From Pseudaminobacter soli (ex Li et al. 2025) (GTDB lineage Bacteria; Pseudomonadota; Alphaproteobacteria; Rhizobiales; Rhizobiaceae), in assembly GCF_003012705.1 (NCBI RefSeq), contig NZ_PXYL01000002.1, forward strand, positions 434,001 to 498,000: a stretch of DNA of 64,000 bases, read 5' to 3'. Position 1 is the first letter of the stretch. Every line of letters begins with the position of its first letter. Both the position numbers and the translations under genes were made by a program. The notes below the pieces were generated by a model that ran no database searches, was not told where the DNA came from, and saw only the letters and a program-made list of their open reading frames with translations. Shown piece after piece: positions 52,450 through 61,221 of the stretch.

Positions 52450-53307
52450 ATGGAGTTCGCTGCTGTCACAACCCTCAATGCGCTAACCCTAATCAGCATC
52501 CTCCTGCTGGTCGGGCTTGGCTTAGCGATCAGCTTCGGCCTCATGAACGTCACGAACCTCGCCCATGGCGAGTTCGTGACCATCGGCGCCTTCACCGTCT
52601 ATTTCGTTCAGTCGCTCGGCGGATCGTTCTGGTTTGGGTTGCTCGCGGCACCCGTCGTTGGTGGGCTGGTTGGCATGGTCCTTGAATATGCGGTGATCAG
52701 ACACCTTTATTCCCGCCCCATGTCCACGATCCTTGCAACGTGGGGCATCAGCCTCGTGCTGCAGCAGAGCCTGGAACTCGCCTTCGGCCTGGGCGCCAAG
52801 CCGGTGTCACCGCCGGTGGAAGGCACAGTCGACTTGATAGTGGCCGTGTACCCCGCCTACAGGTTGATCCTGATCGGCATTGCGGCCGCAACATTGACTG
52901 CCGTCATCCTGCTGGTGAACCGAACTTCGTTCGGCCTCGACATCCGCACGGTCATTCAGAACCGGGAGATGGCGGAGGGCGTAGGCATCAACACCCGGCG
53001 CAGCTACGCAATTGCATTCGCCTTCGGCGCGGCCATTGCCGGTCTTGCCGGCGGGCTGGTCGCGCCCCTGGCGATCGTGCTTCCGCAGATGGGCGTGAAC
53101 TACTTGGCGAATGCATTCTTCGTCGTGATTGTCGGAGGCGCGGGATCGATCGCCGGCCTGCTCGCCGGCAGCGTCTTCGTCGGCGGGCTGACCAGCATCC
53201 TCAACTACCAGATTTCGCCATCTCTGGCGCAGGCGCTCGTTCTGCTCGCCGCCATCATTGTCGTGCGCCTACGGCCCAATGGCCTCTTGGGCGGAGCTTT
53301 CCGATGA
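52450..53307 (+). CDS. ABC transporter permease, LivH type (amide/urea class)
   Basis: This is a membrane subunit of 285 residues with about eight segments. Family marks are LGLAISFGLMNVTNLAHGEFVTIGAF near the N-terminus, LATWGISLVLQQSLELAFG, and GGAGSIAGLLAGSVFVGG near the C-terminus, as in UrtB-like proteins. It starts 3 bases after the deacetylase stop and overlaps the next gene by four bases (ATGA). Confidence 0.92.
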   Translation: MEFAAVTTLNALTLISILLLVGLGLAISFGLMNVTNLAHGEFVTIGAFTVYFVQSLGGSFWFGLLAAPVVGGLVGMVLEYAVIRHLYSRPMSTILATWGISLVLQQSLELAFGLGAKPVSPPVEGTVDLIVAVYPAYRLILIGIAAATLTAVILLVNRTSFGLDIRTVIQNREMAEGVGINTRRSYAIAFAFGAAIAGLAGGLVAPLAIVLPQMGVNYLANAFFVVIVGGAGSIAGLLAGSVFVGGLTSILNYQISPSLAQALVLLAAIIVVRLRPNGLLGGAFR

Positions 53308-54290
53308 CCGAACGCGACCGCAACTGGCTCACGCTCTTCGCCACCGGACTGATCCTCCTGATCGTCTATCCGTTCTTTGCGGACGGCTACCAGCTCACGG
53401 TCATCCGCGATGCTCTGATATTCGGCCTGTTCGCTGCCAGCCTGGACTTCTTCTGGGGCCGGACCGGCATCCTCTGCTTCGGCCACGCAGCCTTCTTCGG
53501 CCTCGGCGGCTATGTCATGGCGCTTATCACGCTCAATGGGTCCGTTCCCTTGGCGGGCCTCGTCGGCCTTCTGGGCGCCATAGCCGCCGCCGCACTCCTC
53601 GCCGCCGTAATCGGGTACTTCCTTTTCTTCGGTGGCATCCGCGGCAGCTACTTCACGATCGTCACGCTTGCCACCGGTGTCATCTGCCAGCAGGCCGCCA
53701 TCTCGTGGAGCTCGGTGACCGGAGGCGACAGCGGGCTGATCGGCATCCCGCCGCTCGAGATCGATTTCGCGGGCATCCGCATCGACCTCGGCCAGGATCT
53801 TGCGAGCTACGTCTTCATCTCGATTATCGTCGCCATTGTCGTGCTGCTGCTCTGGCAGCTCAGCCGCGGACGCTGGGGCAAGGTGCTCACCGCGATCCAG
53901 GACAACGAGGTTCGTGCTGCTGCACTCGGGCACAACGCTTCGCTTCGCCTGCTCCTCACCTTCGTCGTTTCGGCGGCGATCGCGGGACTGGCTGGCGCGC
54001 TCTACGTCTGCATGGCGGGACTGATCGCACCGGATCTTTCCGGCCTTCTTCTCTCGACCGAAGTCACCGTCTGGGTGGCTGTCGGCGGGCGCGGCACGCT
54101 GCTTGGGCCTGTGGTCGGTGCGCTGGTCATTCAGCGTGCGCAGCAGGAGATCAGCAGCTTCAATCCGAGCCTGTGGCCACTCATCCTCGGCCTCCTCTTC
54201 ATCGTCATCGTGTTCGCCCTTCCCGATGGAGTTCTGTCGATCTTCTCTCGGCTCAAGGCGATCTTCCGCAAGACGGAGCCTGCCCGATGA
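53304..54290 (+). CDS. ABC transporter permease, LivM type (amide/urea class)
   Basis: This is the second membrane subunit (328 residues). Conserved segments are FFWGRTGILCFGHAAFFGLGGYVMALI, the coupling region KVLTAIQDNEVRAAALGHN, and VAVGGRGTLLGPVVGALVIQRAQQEIS, as in UrtC-like proteins. The ATG at 53304 overlaps the LivH-type stop. A longer open frame reaching into the LivH-type gene is a shadow. The stop overlaps the next ATPase gene by four bases. Confidence 0.92.
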   Translation: MTERDRNWLTLFATGLILLIVYPFFADGYQLTVIRDALIFGLFAASLDFFWGRTGILCFGHAAFFGLGGYVMALITLNGSVPLAGLVGLLGAIAAAALLAAVIGYFLFFGGIRGSYFTIVTLATGVICQQAAISWSSVTGGDSGLIGIPPLEIDFAGIRIDLGQDLASYVFISIIVAIVVLLLWQLSRGRWGKVLTAIQDNEVRAAALGHNASLRLLLTFVVSAAIAGLAGALYVCMAGLIAPDLSGLLLSTEVTVWVAVGGRGTLLGPVVGALVIQRAQQEISSFNPSLWPLILGLLFIVIVFALPDGVLSIFSRLKAIFRKTEPAR

Positions 54291-54991
54291 GCCAAGCACT
54301 GCTCAAAGCATCAGGCATCGGCGTCCGTTTCGGCGGTCTGAAGGCACTGGACGGCATCGACTATGCCGTGGGCGAGCGGGAGCTTTCCTGCATTATCGGG
54401 CCGAACGGCGCCGGCAAAAGCACCTTCCTCAATGTGCTGACGGGCACCCTGCGACCGTCTCAAGGTTCGGTCCTCTTTGCCGGAACATCGATCACTGGGC
54501 TCGGCCTCAACCGCATCGCGCGGCTCGGCGTTGCGCGCAAATTCCAGATACCGTCTGTCTTTCCCTCGCTGTCGGTCGAAGAGAACCTCGACGTCGCCCG
54601 CTGGGGAACCGCATCGGCGGCGCGAAGCACAAAGGAATTGCTGGAGCTCGTCCAACTCGACCGGGTTGCCGGTAAGCTTGCCGGAGAACTCGCCCATGGG
54701 CAGAAGCAATGGCTGGAAATCGGCATGGCAATCGCAATCGGCCCCAAGCTTCTGCTCCTCGACGAGCCGACTGCCGGCATGACGCCGCAGGAAACGCTCG
54801 CCACTGCAGAACTGCTATTGCGACTGAAAGGCGAGTTCTCGATCGTGGCGGTGGAGCACGACATCCGCTTCGTCCGTGCGCTGGATTGCGAAACGCTGGT
54901 GCTTCACCAGGGCCGCAAGCTGCGCAGCGGACCGTTCCGCGAGATCGAAGCCGACGAGACGGTCCGCAACGTCTATCTGGGGAGGCGCTGA
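54287..54991 (+). CDS. ABC transporter ATPase, LivG/UrtD type
   Basis: This is an ATPase of 234 residues. Walker A is GPNGAGKST, and the signature appears as LAHGQKQWLEIGMAIA instead of LSGGQ, as usual for UrtD/LivG proteins. Walker B is LLLLDEPTAGMTP, and the switch is VEHDIRFVRAL. The start is ATG 54287 (MSQALLKASG), overlapping the LivM-type gene. Confidence 0.92.
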   Translation: MSQALLKASGIGVRFGGLKALDGIDYAVGERELSCIIGPNGAGKSTFLNVLTGTLRPSQGSVLFAGTSITGLGLNRIARLGVARKFQIPSVFPSLSVEENLDVARWGTASAARSTKELLELVQLDRVAGKLAGELAHGQKQWLEIGMAIAIGPKLLLLDEPTAGMTPQETLATAELLLRLKGEFSIVAVEHDIRFVRALDCETLVLHQGRKLRSGPFREIEADETVRNVYLGRR

Positions 54992-54993
54992 GG

Positions 54994-55695
54994 ATGCTGA
55001 TGATCCGCGGACTTTCCGGCGGCTATGGCGCTCTGCCCGTTTTGAACGGTATCGACCTGCGGGTCGAGGCCGGAGAGGTTGTAGGACTGCTCGGTCGCAA
55101 CGGTGCCGGCAAAACGACGATGCTGCGCGTCATTGCGGGCTGGCTGCGTGCCACTTCCGGCTCCATCACGCTCGATGGGCAAGAGCTGATCCGCCTGCCG
55201 GCCTTCCGCCGCGCGCGGGCCGGAATTGCGCATGTGCCTCAGGGGCGAGGCATATTCAACGCCCTCACGGTTCGCGAAAACCTCGAGGTGGGAACCCGCG
55301 CGGCTAGTCTGCGCGGTGGGCAGGGCATTCCAGAAGATGTGTTCCACTACTTCCCGATCTTGCGCGAACGGCAAGGGCAGATCGCAGGCACTCTTTCCGG
55401 CGGCCAGCAGCAGCAGCTGGCAATCGGTCGGGCTTTGTGCGGTCGCCCCTCCGTCCTGCTTCTCGACGAGCCATCGGAAGGCATCCAGCCCAATATCGTC
55501 CAGTCGATCGCGGACATTATTCCGCGCATCGCTCGCGAACGCGGGCTCGCCGTCGTGCTGGTGGAACAGAATCTGGATCTCGCGCTCCAGGCTTCAGATC
55601 GCTGCTTCGTGATCGAGAAGGGCAAGATCGTGCATTCGGCAACGCCGGCCGAACTGGCTGACGAGACTATTCTCAAAGAATTACTGGCTCTCTAG
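54994..55695 (+). CDS. ABC transporter ATPase, LivF/UrtE type
   Basis: This is the second ATPase (233 residues). Walker A is GRNGAGKTT, the signature is LSGGQQQQLAIGRALCG, Walker B is VLLLDEPSEGIQP, and the switch is VEQNLDLALQASD. The ATG at 54994 follows GGAGG by 8 bases and lies two bases after the previous stop. A second in-frame ATG at 55000 is the alternative. The binding-protein gene closes the operon 43 bases downstream. Confidence 0.92.
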   Translation: MLMIRGLSGGYGALPVLNGIDLRVEAGEVVGLLGRNGAGKTTMLRVIAGWLRATSGSITLDGQELIRLPAFRRARAGIAHVPQGRGIFNALTVRENLEVGTRAASLRGGQGIPEDVFHYFPILRERQGQIAGTLSGGQQQQLAIGRALCGRPSVLLLDEPSEGIQPNIVQSIADIIPRIARERGLAVVLVEQNLDLALQASDRCFVIEKGKIVHSATPAELADETILKELLAL

Positions 55696-55738
55696 AGCGT
55701 GCATCGTGCCCGCTCGAAATTCGAAGGGGAACATAACA

Positions 55739-56920
55739 ATGACAAAGCTTATCCTGAACAGGCGAACCCTCATCAAGGCTGGCGGCGCGTTCGCGGCCGC
55801 TTCCGCAATCGGAATGCCTGGCATCCTGCGCGCAGCCGACACGATGAAGGTCGGCCTGTCGATACCGATCACCGGGCTTCAGGCCATTCTCGGCGAAACG
55901 CTGCTCAACTGCTATCGCCTGGCGGCCGACGAGCTGAATGCCGCCAACGGTATCGGCGGACGGAAGGTCGAACTGGTGATCGAAGACAACCAGACCACGA
56001 CCAAGGGAGCCGTCGACAAGGCCCGCAAGCTCATCAACCAGGACAAGGTCGATGTCGTGATGGGCACCATCATCTCGCCCGAGCGCAGCGCCACTCTGTC
56101 GGTCACGTCGCGCGCCAAGAAGCTCTTCTTCTACCCGACGAATTTCGAGGGCGGGGAATGCGACAAGTATTTCGTGGCAACCGGCCCGATCCCCATGCAG
56201 CAGGTCGATCCGATGATGCCCTGGGTGGCCGAAAACCTGGGCAAGACGATCTACGTCATGGCATCCGACTATGCTTGGCCGCAGAAGATGACCGAGGCTA
56301 TCACCGCAGCCTACGAAAAGGTCGGCGGCAAGATCGTCGGCGCGGACTATTGTCCGTTTGGCACCACGGATTTCGGCCCGGCATTCCAGAAGATCCGCGA
56401 CCTGAAGCCGGATGTTGTCTGGTCGATGGTCGTCGGCAATGACGCGGTCACGCAGCTGAAGCAGTATCGCAGCTTCGACGTGAAGCAGCCGCTCATCGCG
56501 CCGCTCGACGAGGTGTTCAACAAGGACGCGCTGCCCGCAGGCGTGGCCGCCGGCACTTACGCGCCGCAGCCCTACTGGATGTCGCTGGACAATCCCGTGA
56601 ACAAGAAGTTCATCGCCAGCTTCCGCGAGAAGTTCGGCCAGGAGAAGATGGTGAACGGTATCGGCGAAGCCGGCTATAACGGCCTTCACCTCTATGCCCT
56701 GGCCGCGGAAAAGGCTGGTTCGTTCGCGGATGCGGAGGTGCTGGCCGCCCTGCCCAAGGTGGAATTCGAGGCGCCGCAAGGAACGGTCAGGGTCGATGCC
56801 ACCAACAACCACACGCTTTGCCACTCCTATATCGGTAAGGCGCTGGAAGACGGTGTCAGCTACGAGATCGTCAGCGATTTTGGCACGATAAAGCCGGTGA
56901 CTCCTTACTGCACCTTGTAA
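55739..56920 (+). CDS. ABC transporter substrate-binding protein, amide/urea class
   Basis: This is a 393-residue periplasmic binding protein of the AmiC/UrtA-like class. The N-terminus MTKLILNRRTLIKAGGAFAAASAIG looks like a twin-arginine signal ending before AADTMKVGL. The mature domain contains SIPITGLQAILGETLLNCYRLAADELNAANGIGG, then a long lobe-two segment with SDYAWPQKMTEA. It is the last gene of the operon, unlike other binding-protein genes in this window, and no stem-loop follows it. Its ligand may be an amide or an acetylated polyamine, given the deacetylase that opens the operon. Confidence 0.9.
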   Translation: MTKLILNRRTLIKAGGAFAAASAIGMPGILRAADTMKVGLSIPITGLQAILGETLLNCYRLAADELNAANGIGGRKVELVIEDNQTTTKGAVDKARKLINQDKVDVVMGTIISPERSATLSVTSRAKKLFFYPTNFEGGECDKYFVATGPIPMQQVDPMMPWVAENLGKTIYVMASDYAWPQKMTEAITAAYEKVGGKIVGADYCPFGTTDFGPAFQKIRDLKPDVVWSMVVGNDAVTQLKQYRSFDVKQPLIAPLDEVFNKDALPAGVAAGTYAPQPYWMSLDNPVNKKFIASFREKFGQEKMVNGIGEAGYNGLHLYALAAEKAGSFADAEVLAALPKVEFEAPQGTVRVDATNNHTLCHSYIGKALEDGVSYEIVSDFGTIKPVTPYCTL

Positions 56921-57165
56921 CGTGGGCGCCTGTCCCATCAGTAGTGACCGGATCAAGGTGGGTTTACTGAGATCGGGGGAGTTCTGGTTCATCGTAGCCT
57001 CTGCAGAGAGCGAAGATGAGCCGGAGCCTCCGTTCCAGAGCCACCGGAGGCAGTCACGACAACCGGACCAGGCGACGGGAATCGTCGATCCGCAGAAAAG
57101 GAGCCCGGACAAACCACTCAACTTCATCTATATTTGAGGTGGCCAAGAGTTCATGGGAGCGTTCT

Positions 57166-58119
57166 GTGCGCGGTCGTGTAGTTCTTGCAACCGCATTTGT
57201 GCTCGCCTGCAGCCAAATTGCCTCAGCTGCAGAGAAGGGCAGCGACTTCAATCCGCTAACCTGTGGCTGGCTGCAAGGACGCATTGTGCAGGCCGAAAGC
57301 CAACTCAATCCCGCCCGCCTCAACAGTTTCCTGTTTCGGGCAGCCGATTTAGGTTGCACGCCGGTCCTGCTGGAACTCCTGGACCGCGGCGCTTCCGTGT
57401 TCGCACGCGACCGCGTGTCCAACACGGCGCTGCATTACGCCGCAGAAAGCGGCCACAAGGAGTTGGTCGGATTGCTCCTCGATAGGGGCGCCGAGATCAA
57501 TCATGCCAATCTGGACGGCTCGACAGCTTTGGCGCTTGCGATTGCACGCCAGCGCCACGACGTGGTGCTACTTCTGTTGGAACGCGGGGCTTCGACCACC
57601 GGCCTCGCTCCACGCGGGTCGACTTTGCTGGCCACTGCCGCGTTCGACGGCGACGAGCAGCTCGTGCGTGTCCTGCTGGATCGTCACTCCGATCCGAATG
57701 AGCCGGACGGAACCGGCAAAGGTCCGCTCGTCTATGCTGCGGCGAAGGGCCTGACGCCGATCGTGCGAATGCTGCTCGATGCTGGCGCTGACGTGAATAG
57801 GGTCTATGCACACAAGCTGACGGCATTGATGTGGGCCGCCGGCTACCCGAATATCGTTGTCGCGCATGATGGTCTCGAAACGGCGGAGCTACTGGTGGCG
57901 CGCGGCGCGAGCGTCCATGCCGTGGACGACCGGGGACGTTCGGCTTTGATGATCGCGGCAGAGCGCGGACATGCCGAAATGGTCGGATGGCTGTTGGCAC
58001 ATGGCGCTGATGCGACCTTGAGGGACGGACAAGGGAAAACAGCCGCCGATCTTGCGTCAGATGCTGCCGTGCTCGAGGCGCTTCAGACGCAGCCGACCGG
58101 TCAGAGCCCGGCGAGATAG
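57166..58119 (+). CDS. exported ankyrin-repeat protein
   Basis: This 317-residue protein has a signal peptide (RGRVVLATAFVLACSQIASA) and about six ankyrin repeats from about residue 60 to 300. Clear repeat units are NTALHYAAESGHKELVGLLLDRGA, STALALAIARQRHDVVLLLLERGA and SALMIAAERGHAEMVGWLLAHGA. I begin at GTG 57166, where GGGAG lies six bases upstream and the signal peptide follows at once. A frame open for 50 more codons upstream has no signal. The last 19 bases overlap the convergent cytochrome gene. It may act as a periplasmic scaffold for the neighbouring PQQ dehydrogenase system. That role is inferred. The 245 bases before it (56921-57165) hold nothing I can name. Confidence 0.82.
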   Translation: MRGRVVLATAFVLACSQIASAAEKGSDFNPLTCGWLQGRIVQAESQLNPARLNSFLFRAADLGCTPVLLELLDRGASVFARDRVSNTALHYAAESGHKELVGLLLDRGAEINHANLDGSTALALAIARQRHDVVLLLLERGASTTGLAPRGSTLLATAAFDGDEQLVRVLLDRHSDPNEPDGTGKGPLVYAAAKGLTPIVRMLLDAGADVNRVYAHKLTALMWAAGYPNIVVAHDGLETAELLVARGASVHAVDDRGRSALMIAAERGHAEMVGWLLAHGADATLRDGQGKTAADLASDAAVLEALQTQPTGQSPAR

Positions 58120-58706
58120 TGGCTCATCGCTGCTATGTCGGCGTCGGACCAGTCCTTGACAATAGCTGCCATGGCCGCGGCATTCTTGCGGACACCACCC
58201 CGAAAATCGGTCATCGTCTGGGTCAGATAGTCGACCTTCTGGTGGTTGAGGCGGGGGTTGCGGCTGTCGCCCAGCATTCCTCCGAGATGGCACTGGGTAC
58301 ACTGCCCCTCGACAGCGAGGCTCTGAGCCCGCGCGTTGTCCTCCGGGCTGCTGACTTCCGAATAGTTCGGCCAGGGCTGAGCCGCGAAATAGGTCGCAAG
58401 CGCTTTCATTTCGTCATCGGAAAGCTGGGCGGCGATCGGAGCCATGATCTCGTTGGCGCGGCGACCCGCCCGGTAATCCTTGAGCTCGGTGAGAAGATAG
58501 AACATGTGCTGGCCAAAGATGATCGGCACCTTTTCGACGACCGGTTTTCCGTCTGCGCCGTGGCAGCTCGCGCATAGTTGCACTTTGTCCGCGATCTCCG
58601 GCGGAGGAGATGTAACCGTAGCCTGTTGCGCATTTGTGGGGTGGCCGACCGACAGCGCGAGGACCGCCACGAATACCGGCATGCTTCCTAGGTAAACGGC
58701 TCGCAT
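58101..58706 (-). CDS. dihaem cytochrome c
   Basis: This is an exported cytochrome of 201 residues with a signal peptide (MPVFVAVLALSVGHPTNA). Two haem-binding motifs are present: CASCH at 45-49 and CTQCH at 136-140, giving a duplicated cytochrome c fold. A likely axial Met is in NEIMAPIAAQLS. It lies 71 bases downstream of, and on the same strand as, the PQQ alcohol dehydrogenase, so it is the natural electron acceptor. It overlaps the 3' end of the ankyrin gene on the opposite strand by 19 bases. The ATG is preceded by GGAGAAG. Confidence 0.92.
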   Translation of the reverse strand: MRAVYLGSMPVFVAVLALSVGHPTNAQQATVTSPPPEIADKVQLCASCHGADGKPVVEKVPIIFGQHMFYLLTELKDYRAGRRANEIMAPIAAQLSDDEMKALATYFAAQPWPNYSEVSSPEDNARAQSLAVEGQCTQCHLGGMLGDSRNPRLNHQKVDYLTQTMTDFRGGVRKNAAAMAAIVKDWSDADIAAMSHYLAGL

Positions 58707-58777
58707 TGCTACTTCTCCAGTGTGGGCGCAAGGAAGGCGAAGCGCAAAAGCGCTTCGCCTGTCGGAAGCAGAGCTTC

Positions 58778-60475
58778 CTATTGAGCAAGCTTGAATGCGA
58801 CGATGGCGTTTCCGCGCTTGTAGTCCAGCTGCGTGTTGCCGCCGGCGGCTACGACGATGTATTGCTCACCATCTACCGTGTAGGAGGCCGGCGGAGCGTT
58901 GACACCGGCACCGGCGCGGAAGCTCCACAATACGTCACCATTCTCGGCGTTATAGGCCTTGAACAGGCCGTTGCCTTCACCTGTGAACACCAGACCGCCA
59001 GCGGTGGCAAGCACGCCGCCAATCATCGGTTGCTCGGTCTTCGCCTGCCACCGAATCTTGCCGGTGTTGTAGTCGACCGCCGTTACGTTACCCCACTGCT
59101 CTTCTGTGGGAATGACCTTGAAGGCGCCGCCGAGCCACAACTTGCCCTCGGGATAAGGTGTGCTTTCCACCTGATACGTCATCGGCTGGTTTAGATTGAT
59201 CGCATAGGCAAGCGAATGGTCGGCGTCGATCGCCATCGGCGACCATTCCACGCCGCCATTGGCGCCAGGAAGCATTCGAGCGCCTTTGGCCGTCGGCAGA
59301 GTCCACATGTTCTCCTGCGGGACCATGGCCTCGGAAAAGCGGATGAGACTGCAGTCGTCCGCCTTGTTCACGTAAACGTGCCCGGTCTTGCCGCCATGCA
59401 GGATGCCCTTCACCGTCTCGCCGGTGTCGGTCTTAACCTGAGTGATGATCGGCGGGCTGACCGAGTCAAGGTCCCATACGTCGTGGGGGATGTACTGGAA
59501 ATGGCAGACATATTTGCCCGTATCGAGGTCCACCGAGACGAGCGAGTCCGTGTAGAGGTTGTCCCCGGGCCGGAGCGAGCCGTCCAGGTCGGGGGACGGG
59601 TTGCCGACCACGAAGTAGATGCGCCGGGTATCCAGGTCGACCGCAGGGTTCTGCCACACACCACCGCCCAACGTCTTGTATGGATCGCCCGATTTCGCGA
59701 GCGCGGCCTTTTCCGCTTTAATGTCGCGATGCAGATCACGACCGGTCGCATCGTGCGTGGCCCAGACGCCGACGGTCTTTTCCGGGATGGTATTGAACGT
59801 CCAAAGAAGGTCGCCCTTCTCCGCATCATAGGCCTTCACAAAACCACGGATGCCGTATTCGCCGCCATTGGTGCCGATGAGAATCTTGCCGTCGACGGCG
59901 GTCGGCGCCATCGTCTCGCTGTAGCCGAGGGCCGGGTCTGCGACATCCTTCTTCCAGGCGACCGATCCATTCTGGGCATTGAGCGCTACGAGCTGACCAT
60001 CGAGTGTCCCCAGATACACCTTGTCTCCAAAGACGGCGACGCCTCGGTTGTTCGGGCCGCAGCAGAAGGTCGTGATCTGGCCCATCGGGTGCTTGTATTG
60101 CCAGATCTGTTCACCGGTGCGCGCATCCAGCGCGTAGACATGGTCAAAGGCCGTCGTCACATACATGACGCCATTGACGACAATTGGCGTCGTTTCCATA
60201 GTCTCGACGACGTCGGTCTGAAAGATCCAGGCCGGCCGCAGGTTTTTGACGTTGTCCTTGTTGATCTGCTGATTGGGGAAGTAGCGGGTCTGGTTATAGT
60301 TCGCATTTGTATGGAGGAAGTTGTTGCCGTCACTCTCGGCCTTGTTCAGCATGTCTTGGGTGACCGGGGTATGTGTCCTTGCTTCCTGAGCCGACGCGAC
60401 CGAGATGGTTCCAGCCAGCATGGCAAATACGCAGGCGGCCGCGCCACCAGCGCGTTTCTTCGACCAGTATGTCAT
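58778..60475 (-). CDS. PQQ-dependent alcohol dehydrogenase
   Basis: This is a periplasmic quinoprotein of 565 residues (ATG 60475, GGAGG upstream) with a signal peptide ending near ASA. The eight-bladed propeller is shown by repeats such as [34 protein letters not shown] and [15 protein letters not shown]. The vicinal disulfide Cys138-Cys139 (TTFCCGPNN), a GVWQNPAVD segment for the metal site, and the catalytic Asp335 region HDVWDLDSV are seen. An Asp two residues after it (337) gives a DxD pattern. There is no C-terminal cytochrome domain, in line with the separate cytochrome c gene. It oxidises an alcohol or similar substrate to an aldehyde; the substrate is unknown. Confidence 0.9.
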   Translation of the reverse strand: MTYWSKKRAGGAAACVFAMLAGTISVASAQEARTHTPVTQDMLNKAESDGNNFLHTNANYNQTRYFPNQQINKDNVKNLRPAWIFQTDVVETMETTPIVVNGVMYVTTAFDHVYALDARTGEQIWQYKHPMGQITTFCCGPNNRGVAVFGDKVYLGTLDGQLVALNAQNGSVAWKKDVADPALGYSETMAPTAVDGKILIGTNGGEYGIRGFVKAYDAEKGDLLWTFNTIPEKTVGVWATHDATGRDLHRDIKAEKAALAKSGDPYKTLGGGVWQNPAVDLDTRRIYFVVGNPSPDLDGSLRPGDNLYTDSLVSVDLDTGKYVCHFQYIPHDVWDLDSVSPPIITQVKTDTGETVKGILHGGKTGHVYVNKADDCSLIRFSEAMVPQENMWTLPTAKGARMLPGANGGVEWSPMAIDADHSLAYAINLNQPMTYQVESTPYPEGKLWLGGAFKVIPTEEQWGNVTAVDYNTGKIRWQAKTEQPMIGGVLATAGGLVFTGEGNGLFKAYNAENGDVLWSFRAGAGVNAPPASYTVDGEQYIVVAAGGNTQLDYKRGNAIVAFKLAQ

Positions 60476-60626
60476 GATTTCCTCCCTCAGCACTCAGTGT
60501 GCTGACAAAACGCTCGTCTAGAGCGAACGGAACCTACAACCTATCACATTCCGCAGCGTCAAGCGACGGCCGCAAGGGTGGAAGTGATCTCACCAACCAC
60601 TGAAAACCATAGCTAGGGACTGACTG

Positions 60627-61172
60627 ATGAACTCTGCTCCTATCCCTCCCTGCCGGATTGTCACCGAGCGTCTCGTTCTACGCCCGACCGGCGCTGCCGA
60701 TGCGGAGCGCGCGTTCGAAATCCAGTCTGACTGGGAGGTGACGCGGATGCTGCGCATGGCCTCATTTCCTCCGGATCGAGAGGAAATCAGGCGCTGGTTC
60801 GCCGACCATGAACGCGAATGGGCGGGGGGCGAGGCCTATCGGTTCGCCGTCGAGCTGCGGGGAAGGCTCATTGGAGTAGCCGACATTGACGAAATCTCCG
60901 GGCGAGAGGCCGAGCTCGGCTATTGGTTCGAACGGGTCAGTTGCGGGCGCGGCTATGCCTTGGAGGCGGCGCAGGCCGTGGTGCGGTTTGCATTCGGCGC
61001 GATCGGCCTGTCGAAACTTCGCTCCGGCCACGCCGCCGACAACCAGGCGTCAGGCAATGTACTGCTGAAACTTGGGTTTCAGCCGCTCGACACCGCTCGC
61101 GTGGTATCACGTCCACGCGGGCAGGAAATCACGCAGCGGCGCTACGTGCTCTCGACGCCCGCCATCAGTTAG
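60627..61172 (+). CDS. GNAT-family N-acetyltransferase
   Basis: This is a 181-residue acetyltransferase of the RimJ/RimL type (Acetyltransf_3). It begins with IVTERLVLRPTGAADAERAFE and contains the acetyl-CoA-binding region SCGRGYALEAAQAVVRFAFGAIGLSKLRSGHAADNQASGNVLLKLGF, typical of the family. Substrates include ribosomal or other protein N-termini and small molecules, but none can be assigned. It is transcribed alone and converges with the M20 hydrolase. Confidence 0.88.
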   Translation: MNSAPIPPCRIVTERLVLRPTGAADAERAFEIQSDWEVTRMLRMASFPPDREEIRRWFADHEREWAGGEAYRFAVELRGRLIGVADIDEISGREAELGYWFERVSCGRGYALEAAQAVVRFAFGAIGLSKLRSGHAADNQASGNVLLKLGFQPLDTARVVSRPRGQEITQRRYVLSTPAIS

Positions 61173-61190
61173 ACACCGCAAATCCACCTA

Positions 61191-61221
61191 GAGCGGCTCG
61201 GCATTGGCTCACCGAGCGCTC
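61191..61221. terminator. hairpin between convergent genes
   Basis: GAGCGGCTCGG (61191-61201) and CCGAGCGCTC (61212-61221) pair with a single bulged base. The stem covers the last codons of the M20 gene, so its role as a bidirectional terminator is only suggested by position. Confidence 0.35.

Noticed and set aside
53205-54299. 364-codon frame on the minus strand
   Set aside because: It is a shadow of the LivM-type permease, with highly charged sequence lacking any domain.
55673-57127. 484-codon frame on the minus strand
   Set aside because: It is antisense to the amide-class binding protein, which has a signal peptide and family motifs.
59216-60505. 429-codon frame on the plus strand
   Set aside because: It is antisense to the PQQ dehydrogenase, whose propeller repeats and Cys pair are unambiguous.
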